Shown: positions 47,851-59,274 of the stretch, piece after piece | Position numbering within the stretch: the first letter of the stretch is position 1 | Layout of the letters: every line of letters starts with the position of its first letter | Source of the DNA: Sympetrum striolatum | Taxonomy: Eukaryota; Arthropoda; Insecta; Odonata; Libellulidae | Length of the DNA: 64,000 nt | Assembly (NCBI GenBank): GCA_947579665.1 | Contig: OX388348.1 | Span: forward strand, 12,586,001 to 12,650,000 | Direction: 5' to 3' | The notes under the pieces: generated by a model | What the model was told of the DNA's origin: nothing | Database searches by the model: none | What the model saw: the letters and a program-made list of their open reading frames with translations, nothing else | Program-made: the position numbers and the translations under genes

Positions 47851-48504
47851 AGTGCGTATTGCAACTACGTCTTGGATATCCTTTCCTTAGGCGATCAAAA
47901 CGGAAACTACGTGCACATAATTACAGAAAGTTAAACAGCAAATATAATACACTAACCCTATGAGATAAAATGAATGCTACTGAGGAAGAGACAATCTCTA
48001 AGAAATAAATGTAAATGGACAAAATTAATGAGAAGAACAGTTACTGAGAGTATCAGATGAATGAAAATAACTATTCCGAACTTCTTGTACTTGCAGCATT
48101 TCTAATGGTAAATAAGAAATAATGACACACGATGATTACAATGATTCATTTGGTAGTAGGTGTCTTTAATTGTAAAATAAGATTTGACGAAAATTTCGAT
48201 TATTCCGCGTTATGTACTATAAGTCGACATTCTTTTCAACAATCCTAACCAAACAATTTACCACCAACCTCAGACTTATGTGGATATGAAACTGCTCGAA
48301 TTTCCGTAATTGGAGATCAAAAGAGATTGAAATATCGTTTAAGTTTATAGGCATAAACATTTTAACCCAGATAAAACCTTAGTTTACATTTGCTCACAAA
48401 TACCGAGAAATAGGTATTAATAAGAAACACGAGTGTAAGAATCATACTGCGCAGTCTAGCCGTAAATAAACTTGATTCAACTGCTCCATCAAAACAGACA
48501 CAGT
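47851..48504. other. AT-rich, no gene seen
   Basis: Frequent stops and no repeat partner in this window. Confidence 0.5.
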
Positions 48505-48635
48505 GTTGCCGCAACAATCAATAACACGACGAAACAATCCGGCTGAACTCAATAATCAACAACTCTTCGAAATGAACCGGTCCGACGCAACAATCACCAA
48601 CCCGACGAAATAAACTGGTTCACTGACTATTACGC
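48505..48635 (+). repeat. Short diverged tandem repeat of GACGAAA/GCAACAATC units
   Basis: GCAACAATCAATAACACGAC, GAAACAA and GGCTGAAC recur about 75 bases later as GCAACAATCACCAACCCGAC, GAAATAAA and GGTTCAC. A related GACGCAACAATGG occurs at 53981-53993. Two units only. Confidence 0.5.
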
Positions 48636-51600
48636 AACAGTGTTTTCATTGAAAAAAGACCCCCAAAGGGAGGGAATACGGGATAAGAAGACCAAAAGTG
48701 GATAGGGGAGGGAGATGAGTGACCGACACCAATGGTGGAAACCACTGGGGCCCCCGCCCAACAGCGAAACCGCAGACGGAAATGATTTAAAAAGAGAGGA
48801 GTTGTCGACAGCGGTCGAGGTGGTGAGTAAAACCCGGCGTTCAGCCACCCACGACCCCAATGAGAAAACGCACTCCGGAGATACGATCGCCTTCATGGAT
48901 ACAGTGGGAAAGGGACCTTCGCTCTCTCCCGTACCGGAGGCCTTCTGCAGACGCGGCCGCAACCGCAGTGGACTGAAAGCGAAAACCGTTGTCCGAGTCT
49001 CTGTAAGACGTGCATGACGCGGAGGATAGACCTCTGGTTAAAGCCCGTCCATGTTTTTACGGAGCTCTTTTTTCGATACGGAACGGGCAAGATTCTTGAC
49101 CCCTGTGACGACCCGTTCTTTTCCATAAACATTTGCTCTTCCAGAAGGAAGCAGACCGATGCATACGAAGAAAATCCAAGGCTGGAGGGATCCAGTGACA
49201 AAATAAAGGGATACGGTATGGTTTTTCCTGTAGGAAAGAGTCCATCAGTATAGAGTTACTCACTTTACATATGTTTTCCGAGAGAGTATGATAATTGCAG
49301 CTTTGAGGAGCAAAATTGAGTATTTAACCGATATTTTAGACATATTACCGATGGTCAAAATTCACAAATTAATGATTTAATTTGAATCTACGCTTTGATA
49401 AACATTTTGAGGTATATATTTCCAAAACGTTATATGTATGGATGCATCTACTACGCAGTAAAACGATAAATGTCAACAGAGCTCTCATAAATGATTTCCA
49501 GAAGAGCCATTTTGAAATGTAACAATTCCTGCACAACAGTGACCATTTTGAGCTTTAATTATTTAAGTTACAATTACATTAAAACAATGCGATGACTTAA
49601 TAAATGGATACAAGAAAAGTAGATGTAGAGGTCAAGCGTGTCACAAACTACGTTTTCGCAAAATATCAATTTAAACTTTATAAATAGACCTGAATCAATC
49701 AACGAGAGTGATTTCGTATTGCTGCCACCATACTGTTAGTTTACAATTGCAAGAAATAACGAAATCTTGAATAACTTCACTCACTATTTCTTATGATTGC
49801 TAATTAACTTCTAACTACTAACTAATTGTGCTTCGCCGCAACATAATCAATGCTTATTAACCGACAATATTGGGAAATATTAAAATCAGGAATAATCGAA
49901 AAAAAATCGAAGAATCAGCTTTATGACTAGCATCTTACTACGTAGTTCATTCCCGTAAGAAATAACCAGGTCGTGAACAGATAGAAACCCAACACCTGAG
50001 CACAATGCTGTTTCAACAATCGAAGCATAATTAGATCAAGTGAAAGTTCTCCAATAATGCGTTCGGGATCATTACATGATATACTAATTCGAAGTAAATT
50101 AGCAACACTGGGAATTAAGAGCATAACGAGGCAGCCCTTCATTCAACTTCCACGGCTTCTGTGAGCACTTCACAGTCACGGATGTGTGATGATATAATGC
50201 GGTGAACTTTCCTGCCGCCATCAGATCTGCTGCTGGCGTGGGAGAAATACACGCGTCTCACTCACGGAAAGAGCACGTTCATGACTTTGGCTGGTTCTTT
50301 ATAAATATTAAAGTTCTTTGGGGAATAAGATCGACCGGTCTTCCTTCACTGAACTATCCCATGACTCCGAATATTAAGTTACTTAATTTCTTAATTAGAA
50401 AGATGATTACGAAGAATATTTAATCAATCATTAAGCTTACTAAATAACTCACTAGGGAGTTAATTTCGTTCCACTGATATTTCGCGCCAGATTTACGCAT
50501 TAATATTCCAACCATAAGAGCTAACTATAGGTGTGTTTCAGGTGGTGTAAAAACTTAATGACTGAGTAAAAAAAGACCAACATATTGTTCATACTAACGC
50601 ACATAATATAAATTAATGTAAGAGAATTAATCTTCTATGCGGCTATCTCTATTATTTAATTATCATTGTTGGAGCGGCCAATGAAATCGCACACTATCTA
50701 TTATACGTCTTCCAAATACGAATCTATACTTTCCCTAAACTTTTACATAATCTCAACATTGCGACCTATCTTCATTCCTGTTATGATTTCCAAAAGGCGC
50801 CGGAATGAATTTTAAATATTTAATTATAAATTGAAACTTCTCCAGAAAAGTATCATCACCTTGATTTGCAGCCAAAATAGCTATCAAAAGCATAATTTAT
50901 CGGCAATAAATCGTTTCAAGACACACGAGTTAATTCAATTACGTCATTTCTATGTAACAGTTTTTTTCATTATATATTTGAAATCATCAAATTTCTCAAC
51001 GGATTATAAAGTTTTGAGATATCGAATGGTAACAAATTTCAATCAATATGATATAATGTTGTCAATTAAAGTAATTGAAGGTACAATGCAAAGGAATGGA
51101 GCTGTGGAGATGCCTAAGTTACCTTTAATGAATAAAGATTGCGGTAAGTTACAAAGAAATAAAAGTAAGTAAGTACTGGCATTGAATAGGGGATATTAAG
51201 GTCCATTAACGTACGGATGGGTATAACATTTATGCATGAATGCTGTCGATATGGTAACACTGACATTAATAGTGTTACTTGAAATCATGGAGTCTTTCAA
51301 TTACTCCAAGTCCTATAGCTCCTCGCCTTAACAATTTATTCAGCTTACAACTTTAAGTCTGAGAGAAAAGAGAGATTTCCAAAATAAATAATCCATTCAT
51401 AAGGATTCCTTCTTTAAATATGTCTGAATCTGAATAACATAAACCAATTATTCAGCTCTTTATTGCGCGGATGAATAATTCATCTCGGAAGATGAAAAAA
51501 GCTCCCAAAAACCGCAAACAAAAATTACTGATTCACTTAACGAGGATGAAAGTCATGGAATTTACCGCAGAAACACGAGGAACTCTTTCCTAATACCTCA

Positions 51601-53395
51601 GGAAAAGACAGTTTTGGAGGAAGAAGAGGCCCGACCGAATTTCATTAAAACATAAAAAAATGAAACCGGAATTTCTCTCTGGAGCTCATGCTGCATCCAG
51701 TGGCTGAAGACGTATTCCAGAAGTCGGACTTCAGATGGTTTCAGGCACATTATCCATGAAACATATACCCAAGTTTTGGTCGGACAAGGTGTATTAGCTT
51801 TTGAGATCTCCAAGGGGAAAGACGCAAGCACCGAGAACTGCTTAGCAATTAAAATGATCATCTGGCAAGCCAACCACTAGAACATTAAGTAACTGGGTAA
51901 ATATATCCAGTGCATTACCAGGCCAAATAACACACGATTCCTATTTATGGGCCGGGCGCTTCGCAAACTACTCGGGATAGTGAACTGAATGCAAACCGAA
52001 CGGAATTTCAGAGATGGAGTGCCTTGAGGAACCTGCGCCACTTACTCTAACGTCGTCGGATATCTTTATTCATGATCCCGCCATAAGCGGCGGAGTGTTG
52101 TAGCAACGAATTAACAACTATTGTTGCCGGATTCGTCGGTCGCCATTTCTGTGTTATAAATGTGTGTACTTCTGATACAGGAGAAGCAAAAGGGAGGATT
52201 TATTATTAAAACTTTAGAATAGATTCCGTAACTTCTATAGTGCTAAAGTGTTACAATTACGAATCCAGGAGAGAACTATAATATTTAAGGCATATACTAT
52301 TCTAGGTATATATTTGTTGTAATAGTTATAACGCACATCTATACTATTTTAAATTTTTTCAATCTTACATAGAAGAAATTTCTCAGCTAGACAAAGAAAG
52401 CTATAGGAGCAACATTGGAATATATCAGCAACATCAAAATTCACACGATAAGAAGTGATCTATTAAAAAATATTTTTTAAGAGTTTTTAGCATAAATCTA
52501 GTTAATGACTTCAAAATGACATCAACTAAAAACACGAGATACTAAGCAAAGCAAACAAACTCTGATAAAAATACAGAAAAAGGCATTCATTATTAGTTCA
52601 AAATCTCCACAACTGAAGAAACCAAAAGTTATATCTGAATTATTTACTTCTTTAATTAAAACAATATATAATAGTCTGGCAAGAAACATAACCTTTACTT
52701 TCATCTGTTGAAATGGTACTGAAACAAGTTATCACTGATGAAAACTGTTGAAGTCAACGGTGCTTGTTATAGCTACAAGACCTTATTTACCACTCATTTG
52801 AAGCGAAGCAAGATAAATCACCACACGACTCTTTGAGAAGCTTTGGCTTTATTTAAAAGCCGAAAAAAAATCCTCAACGAAAAAATTAGAGAAATAAAAT
52901 AAATCTGCCGCTTGAACTCGCATATTGGCCGCCTCACAAAGAAATGAATTATCGAAGAGTTTCATCCACGATCTTCCGGGGAAAACTTTGGAGGAACCTC
53001 CTCCGAGCGAGCTTATTTTCTTAAGGAGGATCGCTATGTGGACATTCGGCTGCATATTTAGGGGAAAAGTTATGACGAGGAAATAAATGATCGATTCTGG
53101 AGAGCGTGGGAAGACCTGCCCACATACGGCATCTCCCGAAGAAAAGCACGATATGGCACGTTGTTATTGAAAGAGAAATAACATCTCGCCGAAGTTGATA
53201 ATGAAGACAGAGTTGAGAAAGTCTAGATGTGGATGCGCTCCTTATTCAGAACGATAGGCACAGCACATTCAACTCTATAAGAAATAACAATCCCCAAATT
53301 CGGGAAAAAGATACATATGCGTTCTTCTTTTGATAACCCAGTCTTCTAGAATGGTGAAAATCACCTTCTATTTTCTCCTTTTTAAGCAGAGAAAC
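48636..53395. other. No gene seen; island at 48640-49260
   Basis: The island (48640-49260) shows 100-110-codon frames on both strands without domains. A 113-codon frame at 50831-51172 lies in AT-rich DNA, which is long for that composition, but resembles no family. A 91-codon minus-strand frame at 51598-51873 and GC-richer patches near 51950 and 52900-53150 also lack domains. No RNA gene recognised. Confidence 0.35.
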
Positions 53396-53600
53396 TTTTA
53401 ATACCCTATTTATTTCAGTGAGAACACAATGATATTAATAATACGTCTTTATTTGGGCGAGATTGAGACAAAGTCTTTTTTTCCATTTAACCCATCGTCA
53501 TTGATAACACAATAATTAAATTAAAGAGATATTATGAGAAAAAATGAGAAAATTGTGGAGGTAGAAAACCTAAGATTCTTAGGAAAAAAAATTCATAAAT
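53396..53600 (+). repeat. Dispersed repeat family R1, copy 3
   Basis: Shares CGTCTTTATTTGGGCGAGAT, TTGAGAC, AACCCATCGTCATTGATAA, TAATTAAATTA, AAAATGAGAA and GATTCTTAGGAAAAA with copy 1 read on the opposite strand. It lacks the final CTGCAGGAAAACACC hairpin block of the other two copies, so it is truncated at that end. Its start (CTTTTAATACCCT, then ATTTCAGTGAGA) recurs at 53827-53857. Confidence 0.65.
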
Positions 53601-53826
53601 ATACCAAATTTCCTTGCCATATTGTTCAATTACATTAAAAGTTGTAAAAACTATAATACAGTAGCTCTACAACAATTAGATTCAATATAATGACAATAAT
53701 TGAGGATTCCACTCAAACTACGGTGACAGACTGGCAATAATAAATAATGAAGAAATTTGTCTTCTACTTCAATTACTTTCCCTGTTGCCTACTTGTCTCT
53801 GTATGTGTTCTATAATAGCAGGGCAG

Positions 53827-53857
53827 CTTTTAATACCCATATTATTTCAGTAAGAGT
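53827..53857 (+). repeat. R1 leading-block fragment
   Basis: CTTTTAATACCCATATTATT followed by TCAGTAAGAG repeats the first 30 bases of R1 copy 3 with few differences. It is too short to say whether it is a separate truncated R1 copy or a local duplication. Confidence 0.4.
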
Positions 53858-55491
53858 TTATTTCTATTTCTAACAAAACTATTTGAGAGCCAATCAATTA
53901 GTGATATTTAAATTTGTAAACCACAACAATTGACCGCTAGCAGTTTCGCAACAAACAACTTCGAACGACAGCCAATAACGTGACGCAACAATGGATCGTT
54001 GTTTACAAATAGAACAGACAATGATGTCTCAATCATCTTTCTAGATTTGATTGACACCTGAACCATTTTATTAGGCCATAAGGAAACCAATACAACTGCG
54101 GAGGGGATACCGTTGCAGGAGAACTTGACCTGACTTAATAATGAGTGTCAAAATTACCTTCTCATATCTCACAATCAGCCACGCAACCGAACACTCGACG
54201 GGGAAAATCACGGCGAAAACCGCCGGCGAAATTCTATTTCGGGACAGGCAGAGCCGAAAATATCCATCGGAAACAAAACAATCCACGGATAGCATCGATA
54301 CCAAAACAACGAGAGAATGCAACAAGAGGAGTGTATCCCGAAAAGACGAGAAAAACAAGCGCCCATCGGATCGAAGCAAAATAAACAATTAAAGAGAGGA
54401 AAATAGACACATGCGGGCTGAAGTATGACTCGCTAAGCAAAATACCAGAAAATTTAAAAATACCTTGAATGCTACTGTAGAGTGACGTCATTTGGTAAAT
54501 TTTACGAACAGATTCATCCAGTCCCAAAATCATTACTTATGATTTCTATCTTTATATACCTCGTGCAGGTGGTGCCTAGTTCCAAAATAGCTACTGAAAC
54601 CTAATAAGGAAATAACCGTAGATTGGAAGAAGTAAAACTTATTGTACAGTAAATACTCTCAATTGTTTATAGCTTAACGCTTTAATACGTATTTTATGTA
54701 GGCTTTTTTATCCGATATTGTTCTTTTTGTTTTCCTTGTTCATGCACATAAAATATCTGCATTATAACAAATTATATTTTTGTTGATTGCAATTGAAGAT
54801 GACAGGTTGTGGATTTGCATTGTATTTATTGTAATTTAGTTACTAGTCAGACATTGTAGAGTTATAACTCACAACACTAATAAACCCATTTTCCAACAAA
54901 CTATAAATACCTCCAATAAAGTGGTGGATTGGATATTGAAGCAAGACAACTACAAAGGGTGACAATCGAAGTCGTACACAATGACTTATATAAGTCGAGC
55001 CGATCGAGTCGTTCGATAATTAAGCCATCTTCAAAACCCTTACTGTGTCTACGGAACGACAATCAGAGAAACGAAACGAAAAAATAATATTTTAGACAAT
55101 AAAAGTAACAAAAAATTAAATTAAATTCCCCACAAGGTTGATCAATGCGCCCCAAAAAGGCGCTGAAGACCACCCAAAGAAAAGGCACCGCTCCGTGATA
55201 AAAAAGAAAACAAACGCGAAGACAATCGGCGTATCGAAGACGAACCTTTGCCCCGGGAGTCAATCTAGATGCGTAAATCATGCAACAAATCCCTCATCAC
55301 TTATTAATTAGAATCGACAAAACGGGGCGAGAAAAGTGAGGGGACGTAAAGCGAACCCTGGCGAGCGAGAAAAAAGTTCTTCCCTTTTTAAAACCCTTCC
55401 AAAGGGGGCGCTGATAAAGGGAACTGAAATAGTTCGCAATAGGGAACGCAAGAAAAGGGTTTTTCCTCGGCAGGGGAAACGGTCACCCTTG
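53858..55491. other. No gene seen; island at 54140-54400
   Basis: Both strands are open across 54141-54392 in several phases (79-105 codons), the usual CpG-island artefact in this window. AT-rich sequence follows to about 55030. Confidence 0.4.
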
Positions 55492-55627
55492 AGGTATGCA
55501 TTAATGAGGAGGGTTGGCGAAGGAGAATAGAACAGGGAAATGAGATGAGAAAGAAAGTGGAAAGGTGGAAGAAAAATACGGGGGAAGTCCTGAGGACATA
55601 GGAGAAAGAAAAGTACTCCGCCGGGAT
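55492..55627 (+). repeat. Direct repeat Y, left copy
   Basis: Aligns with 56963-57090: AGGTATGCAT, AATGAGAAGGG or AATGAGGAGGG, AAGGAGAAT, GGAAATGAGATGAGAAAGAA, AGTGGAAAGGTGGAAGAA, AAGTCCTGAG, GAGA and AAAGTACTCCGCCGGG. The copies lie about 1.47 kb apart and enclose a pentamer array, R3 copies, an inverted repeat and a LINE tail. Confidence 0.8.
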
Positions 55628-55628
55628 G

Positions 55629-55788
55629 CTAAGCTAAGCTAAACTAAGTTAAGTTAAGCTAAACTAAGTTAAGCTAAGCTAAGTTAAGCTAAGCTAAACA
55701 AAGTTAAGTTAAGCTAGGTTAAGTTAAGCTAAGCTAAGTTAAGCTGAGCTAAGTTAAGCTGAGCTAAGTTAAGCTAAGCTAAGCTAAA
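55629..55788 (+). repeat. Pentanucleotide array (TAAGC/TAAGT)n
   Basis: About 32 pentamers, mainly CTAAG, TTAAG and CTAAA alternating, with occasional CTGAG. A shorter related array (CTAAGTCAAGCTACG units) lies at 55857-55898. It is not the insect telomere repeat TTAGG. It sits inside the R3-like composite unit. Confidence 0.9.
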
Positions 55789-55978
55789 TTATATTTCAAT
55801 GGAATTTTGTTTTAAGTTCATACCGAGCGGAGAAAGAAAAGTACTCCGTCGGGACGCTAAGTCAAGCTACGCTAAGTCAAGCTACGCTAAGCTAAACAAT
55901 ATTAAATTTCAATCGAGTTTTTTTCAGTTCGTACAGAACGAGGCTAAGTAATTTTGACTGCTAGCAGAGGTTTACCAA
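55780..55978 (+). repeat. Repeat family R3, tandem partial and full copies
   Basis: TAAGCTAAA is followed by TTTCAATGGAATTTTGTTTT and TTCATACCGAGCGGAG. The segment GAGAAAGAAAAGTACTCCG is then repeated, and a second run follows: TTTCAATCGAGTTTTTTTCA, GAACGAGGCTAAG, ATTTTGACTG and TTTACCA. The second run matches 62909-62998. The pentamer array sits at the start of each unit, so array and R3 are probably parts of one composite repeat. Confidence 0.65.
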
Positions 55979-55999
55979 AAATAGAAAAGAATGGTTAAA

Positions 56000-56328
56000 T
56001 TAAACAAGGTTTTAATTAACAACACAGTAACTTATACTTACTTTAACTTACTGATTTGTTTTTTAAACCTTTTTTTATTTAACAACTCTTCATTGCGTCG
56101 GGATACTAAAAAATTTCGGCTTCCACAGCGAATGTTACTAAACATGTTTATTCAAGTTTAAGGATGACTAAAAATTCGAAACGGAGAGTTTTAGAATTTT
56201 AGCTTTGAAGTTCTTGGTAAATGGGAGATTCAGTGCTCGGAGAAATCCATTAACATTCCTAAAGAAATATTATTCGCTAAAATCTCATTAAAATGTTGAT
56301 CGATATTTTGAAGAAATTAAATTGAAAT
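56000..56328. other. AT-rich, no gene seen
   Basis: No ORF, RNA or repeat partner recognised. Confidence 0.5.
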
Positions 56329-56473
56329 TATAAAAAGAATAATTGATCTAACATTTTTATATATCCAAAACCACAAAATATTACCTGCAATAAATAAACA
56401 ATTATTAGTTAAAATAGCCACTATATCGTGGTTTTGTAGATATTAAAATATTAGATCTATTATTCTTTTTATA
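56329..56473. mobile_element. 145-bp inverted-repeat element (MITE-like hairpin)
   Basis: Arms 56329-56374 and 56428-56473 are inverted copies with few mismatches: TATAAAAAGAATAATTGATC at the left against its complement ending TCTATTATTCTTTTTATA at the right, and CAAAACCAC against GTGGTTTTG inside. A 53-base AT-rich loop separates them. No ORF. It could be a MITE or a hairpin precursor; the TA at each end fits either Tc1/mariner insertion or chance. Confidence 0.7.
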
Positions 56474-56514
56474 AATATTTATATATCTTTCACGAAGTTA
56501 AGGCCGAAACTATA

Positions 56515-56945
56515 CGCGCCAAATAATTATAATAATTTTTATTCACCCAAGGACATACATACGCATGTATAGGGTAAGTCATCATCAATCACACCTACAC
56601 AACACAGTAAAATTTACATTAGAAACACATAACAACATATAATCAAATTATAACTCTGCATAATTTTATTCTTAATAACACATTTCATCTCTTTCACATA
56701 CCACAGCTTCCCCTCATCCACAAATTCATTTACTCTTTAGTAAGTTTTTGTTAGGAGAATTATTTTAATTTTTTGCCGAATTAGACGTTTTTATTGTCTT
56801 TTATAGAGTTAGGTAACTTATTATAAACTTTTGAGGCCATCTCTACAAAACTTATTCCAGTTAGGCTTAATCTGTCTGATGGGATCCTCAAGTAATCTTT
56901 GCCTCCTTTGTTGATATCACACCAATAGGACGGCAATCCTCATTG
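56515..56945 (-). pseudogene. Non-LTR retrotransposon 3' end (CR1/jockey-like), ORF tail and 3' UTR
   Basis: On the minus strand a 53-codon frame (56939 down to 56781) reads through DYLRIPSDRLSLT, SFVEMASKVYNKLPNSIKDN and KNV, then a stop, with KKLK visible just past the stop in the same frame. This is the signature C-terminal end of CR1/jockey-type LINE ORF2 proteins (a YN.LP..IK..... motif followed by a lysine-rich helix). The rest to about 56515 is a 3' UTR ending GGGTGAATAAAAATTATTAT. Everything upstream, including reverse transcriptase, is missing (5' truncation), and the early stop shows decay. Clade is uncertain. Confidence 0.75.
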
Positions 56946-56962
56946 GTCCAAGTTAGGACATC

Positions 56963-57090
56963 AGGTATGCATCAATGAGAAGGGCTGACAAAGGAGAATG
57001 GAAGATGGAAATGAGATGAGAAAGAAAGTGGAAAGGTGGAAGAAGAAGTCCTGAGAACACGGGAGAGAGAAAAGTATTCCGCCGGGGTGA
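56963..57090 (+). repeat. Direct repeat Y, right copy
   Basis: Partner of 55492-55627. It ends AAAGTATTCCGCCGGGGTGA; the left copy continues into the pentamer array at this point, the right one does not. The 70-codon frame at 57036-57248 across its edge is purine-rich (E/R-rich) and not a gene. Confidence 0.8.
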
Positions 57091-57284
57091 CACTAATGAG
57101 AGCGGAGTCTGAAAAAATAACGTGGGAGGAGGAAGGGGATGAGGTTAACTGGAGGACGTGGGAGAAGTTAAAGAGAGGCGAGTTAATGGAAGTAGCGAGA
57201 ATTCGAAATGAGGAGAGAATCGCACAAGTGATGAGAGGACGTTTCTGAAGAAATCTGCATTTCTTGAACTCGAGAATTGGCCAT

Positions 57285-57420
57285 CAGATGTGTCTGCGGA
57301 GTCATCAGCTCTTATGCTGGATGGATCCTCAATCTCTCCAAAGTTAACAAAGCCCTGTTTGGAGAGTGGGGCTTACTAGGCGAAATGAGGAGTGAGGAAA
57401 TGCATTGCTTTCCTCACTGA
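57285..57420 (-). repeat. Dispersed repeat family R2, copy 3
   Basis: On the minus strand: GAGGAAAGCAATGCATTTCC, TCACTCCTCATTTCGCCTAG, TAAGCCCC, then a middle of about 80 bases containing AGCATAAGAGCTGATGACTC. The first blocks match copies 1 and 2 well; the end is more diverged. Confidence 0.55.
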
Positions 57421-58499
57421 ATCATATTCAGAGAGCGAAGCTCCCACAAAAACCTATGGTATTTATATGAAATAATTAAACCGTAAGTAAATTATGATTT
57501 ACGATAAATAAATACTGCATTGCGTAGTAGGGTTTCATTATGTAATTTAGTATTTAATTATGAGTAATAGTAGAAACGGAAAATATAAAATTACAACAGA
57601 AAATTAGGTGGATTTATATGTTGTCAATTCCTTATAATTCATTTGTGAAATTGCACAAGTTAAGCTTCAATTTGCGATAAATTACCGAAATATTCTATCA
57701 AATTATGAATAAAAATCAAATCAAATTATGAATTATTATTATTATTCGAAGCCAATGGTGGATTATAATTATAAATATTTTATCAAATAATGAATAACTA
57801 CTATTATCCAAACAAACTATGAATTAATATTATAACTTTATCAAATTAAAAACTATTTTTAATATGAATTCGTTCTACACATAATATATTTCATTTATAA
57901 TTAAAGTCTTTCACTGCTATGAAGAAAGTAAACTTATACGTAAAATGGTTAACTGAAAGATTGAATTGAGGACTCCCACGAAAGGATGGGCCACGAAAGA
58001 ATCTCAGATCTTTTTCATTTGATTTAATCCTGAAGTGTCATATCTTAAGGGAATACCCGAATTAAGTATTAACTATTATCTTTCTCCTTTTACTCTCTCC
58101 CCAGACTCACATCTGTATCTTTCAGCACATCCTAAGATTATTCCATCTCTAAATTGCCTCGGCATCTTTTCCTTGGCCTCTTCTTCCACCTGGAAGCTTA
58201 TCCTAGCTTTATTATTTTTCATCTTCCACGATCCCATTTTTGCTTTCTCCAATGGACCATTGGTTGATATTCTCATACTGCAATCTTTTCCAATCTTCCT
58301 ACTTTTCCCCGAATCAAATAAAGCCTTCCCAGATATATCTCGGAATTGTCCAGAAATTTTAATATCTGCAGTTTCCAGAAGTCTTTCATTTTTTCATTAA
58401 CTTCTGACGATCATAGTTTTCTATCCTTCGCAAGACTAAAGTGCCTTGATTTCCCTTTTCAATGCCATTTCTTTTGTTTTTCGTAAAATTATGCCATTC
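57421..58499. other. No supported gene; local AT repeats at 57690-57860
   Basis: Four or five imperfect units of ATCAAATTATGAAT with ATTATTATTATT spacers make a short degenerate array at 57690-57860. The 121-codon plus-strand frame at 58035-58400 is hydrophobic and serine-rich. It is antisense to DNA that may be the tail of the LINE upstream on the minus strand, so I do not call it a gene. Confidence 0.4.
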
Positions 58500-58850
58500 T
58501 TTATTTAGAATAGTTTAGCATATTTTGCCTTTCCCTAGTATTTTACGCACGGATACATTCTTTAGCAGTCTTTCTACTCTCAATACTTAACCCACCCATT
58601 TCTTCTGCAGGCGATTAAATACCTTATTAAAACTCTCTCTACCCCGAAACACCCCAAGCAACTCCGTGTCTTTTTTTAATCTATCAACCAATCTTATTTT
58701 CTTTTCAATCTACACCACACCCACATCTCTAATGCCTTCAGACTTTTGACTTCCTCGTTCCATAAGTCTCATGTTTCACATTCATATAGAAAATCACTCA
58801 ACACCAAGAATTTTACCAATCTTCCCCTAATACGATGATGATCCCTGATA
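58500..58850 (-). pseudogene. Non-LTR retrotransposon ORF2 C-terminal remnant (RTE-like), second copy
   Basis: The minus strand reads IRGRLVKFLVLSDFLYECET, a stop, DLWNEEVKSLKALEMWVWCR, then after frameshifts LVDRLKKDTELLGVFRGRES and LQKKWVG, then VLRVERLLKNVSVRK and ILGKGK. The order (YECET, then LEMW.WC, then KKW.G, then LLK and GK) matches the same post-reverse-transcriptase region as the fragment at 24935-25410. Multiple stops and shifts show an old, inactive copy. Only this tail is present. Confidence 0.7.
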
Positions 58851-59113
58851 CAAAGATAAATGAAGGATTTATTTTATTCTATGATTATCAGAAGTGAATC
58901 AAAATTGCAACATAAAATATTTACTCTTAAATGTAACTTTCGAGCCTATGTCCTTGTGACCAGGAAAGGGGGGAATTCATTCATCGGAAGGGTAAATTTT
59001 CCATAAGGGAACATCAAAACCCCTAAGACGCATATGAAACCTTAGGATAATTTTCCATACGCTCATGGGCAATTTTAATAGTAAAAAATCGAAATTAAGT
59101 GAAACCAATTACA

Positions 59114-59213
59114 TTACAAAAGCTAACAAACTGACAAGATGAATACAAAACGTTTACCCGTACTTTACGTTCACTACCAAAGTGTATTTATCTTGTCAAT
59201 CTGACAGTTTTGT
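59114..59213. repeat. 100-bp imperfect inverted repeat
   Basis: Left arm TACAAAAGCTAACAAACTGA, CAAGATGAATAC and right arm GTATTTATCTTGTCAATCTG, ACAGTTTTGTA are imperfect complements separated by about 30 bases. It could be a short MITE relic or a hairpin-forming spacer. No family recognised. Confidence 0.5.
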
Positions 59214-59274
59214 AAGAGTCTATTGATAGTATTTTCAAATTTAATTAAAAGATTTTCAATATATTTTTACGAGA

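Noticed and set aside
50831..51172. 113-codon ORF in AT-rich DNA
   Set aside because: Unusual length, but over 64 kb and six frames about one such frame can occur by chance; no homology recognised.
55629..55788. Interstitial telomere repeat
   Set aside because: The unit is TAAGC/TAAGT, not TTAGG or its complement.
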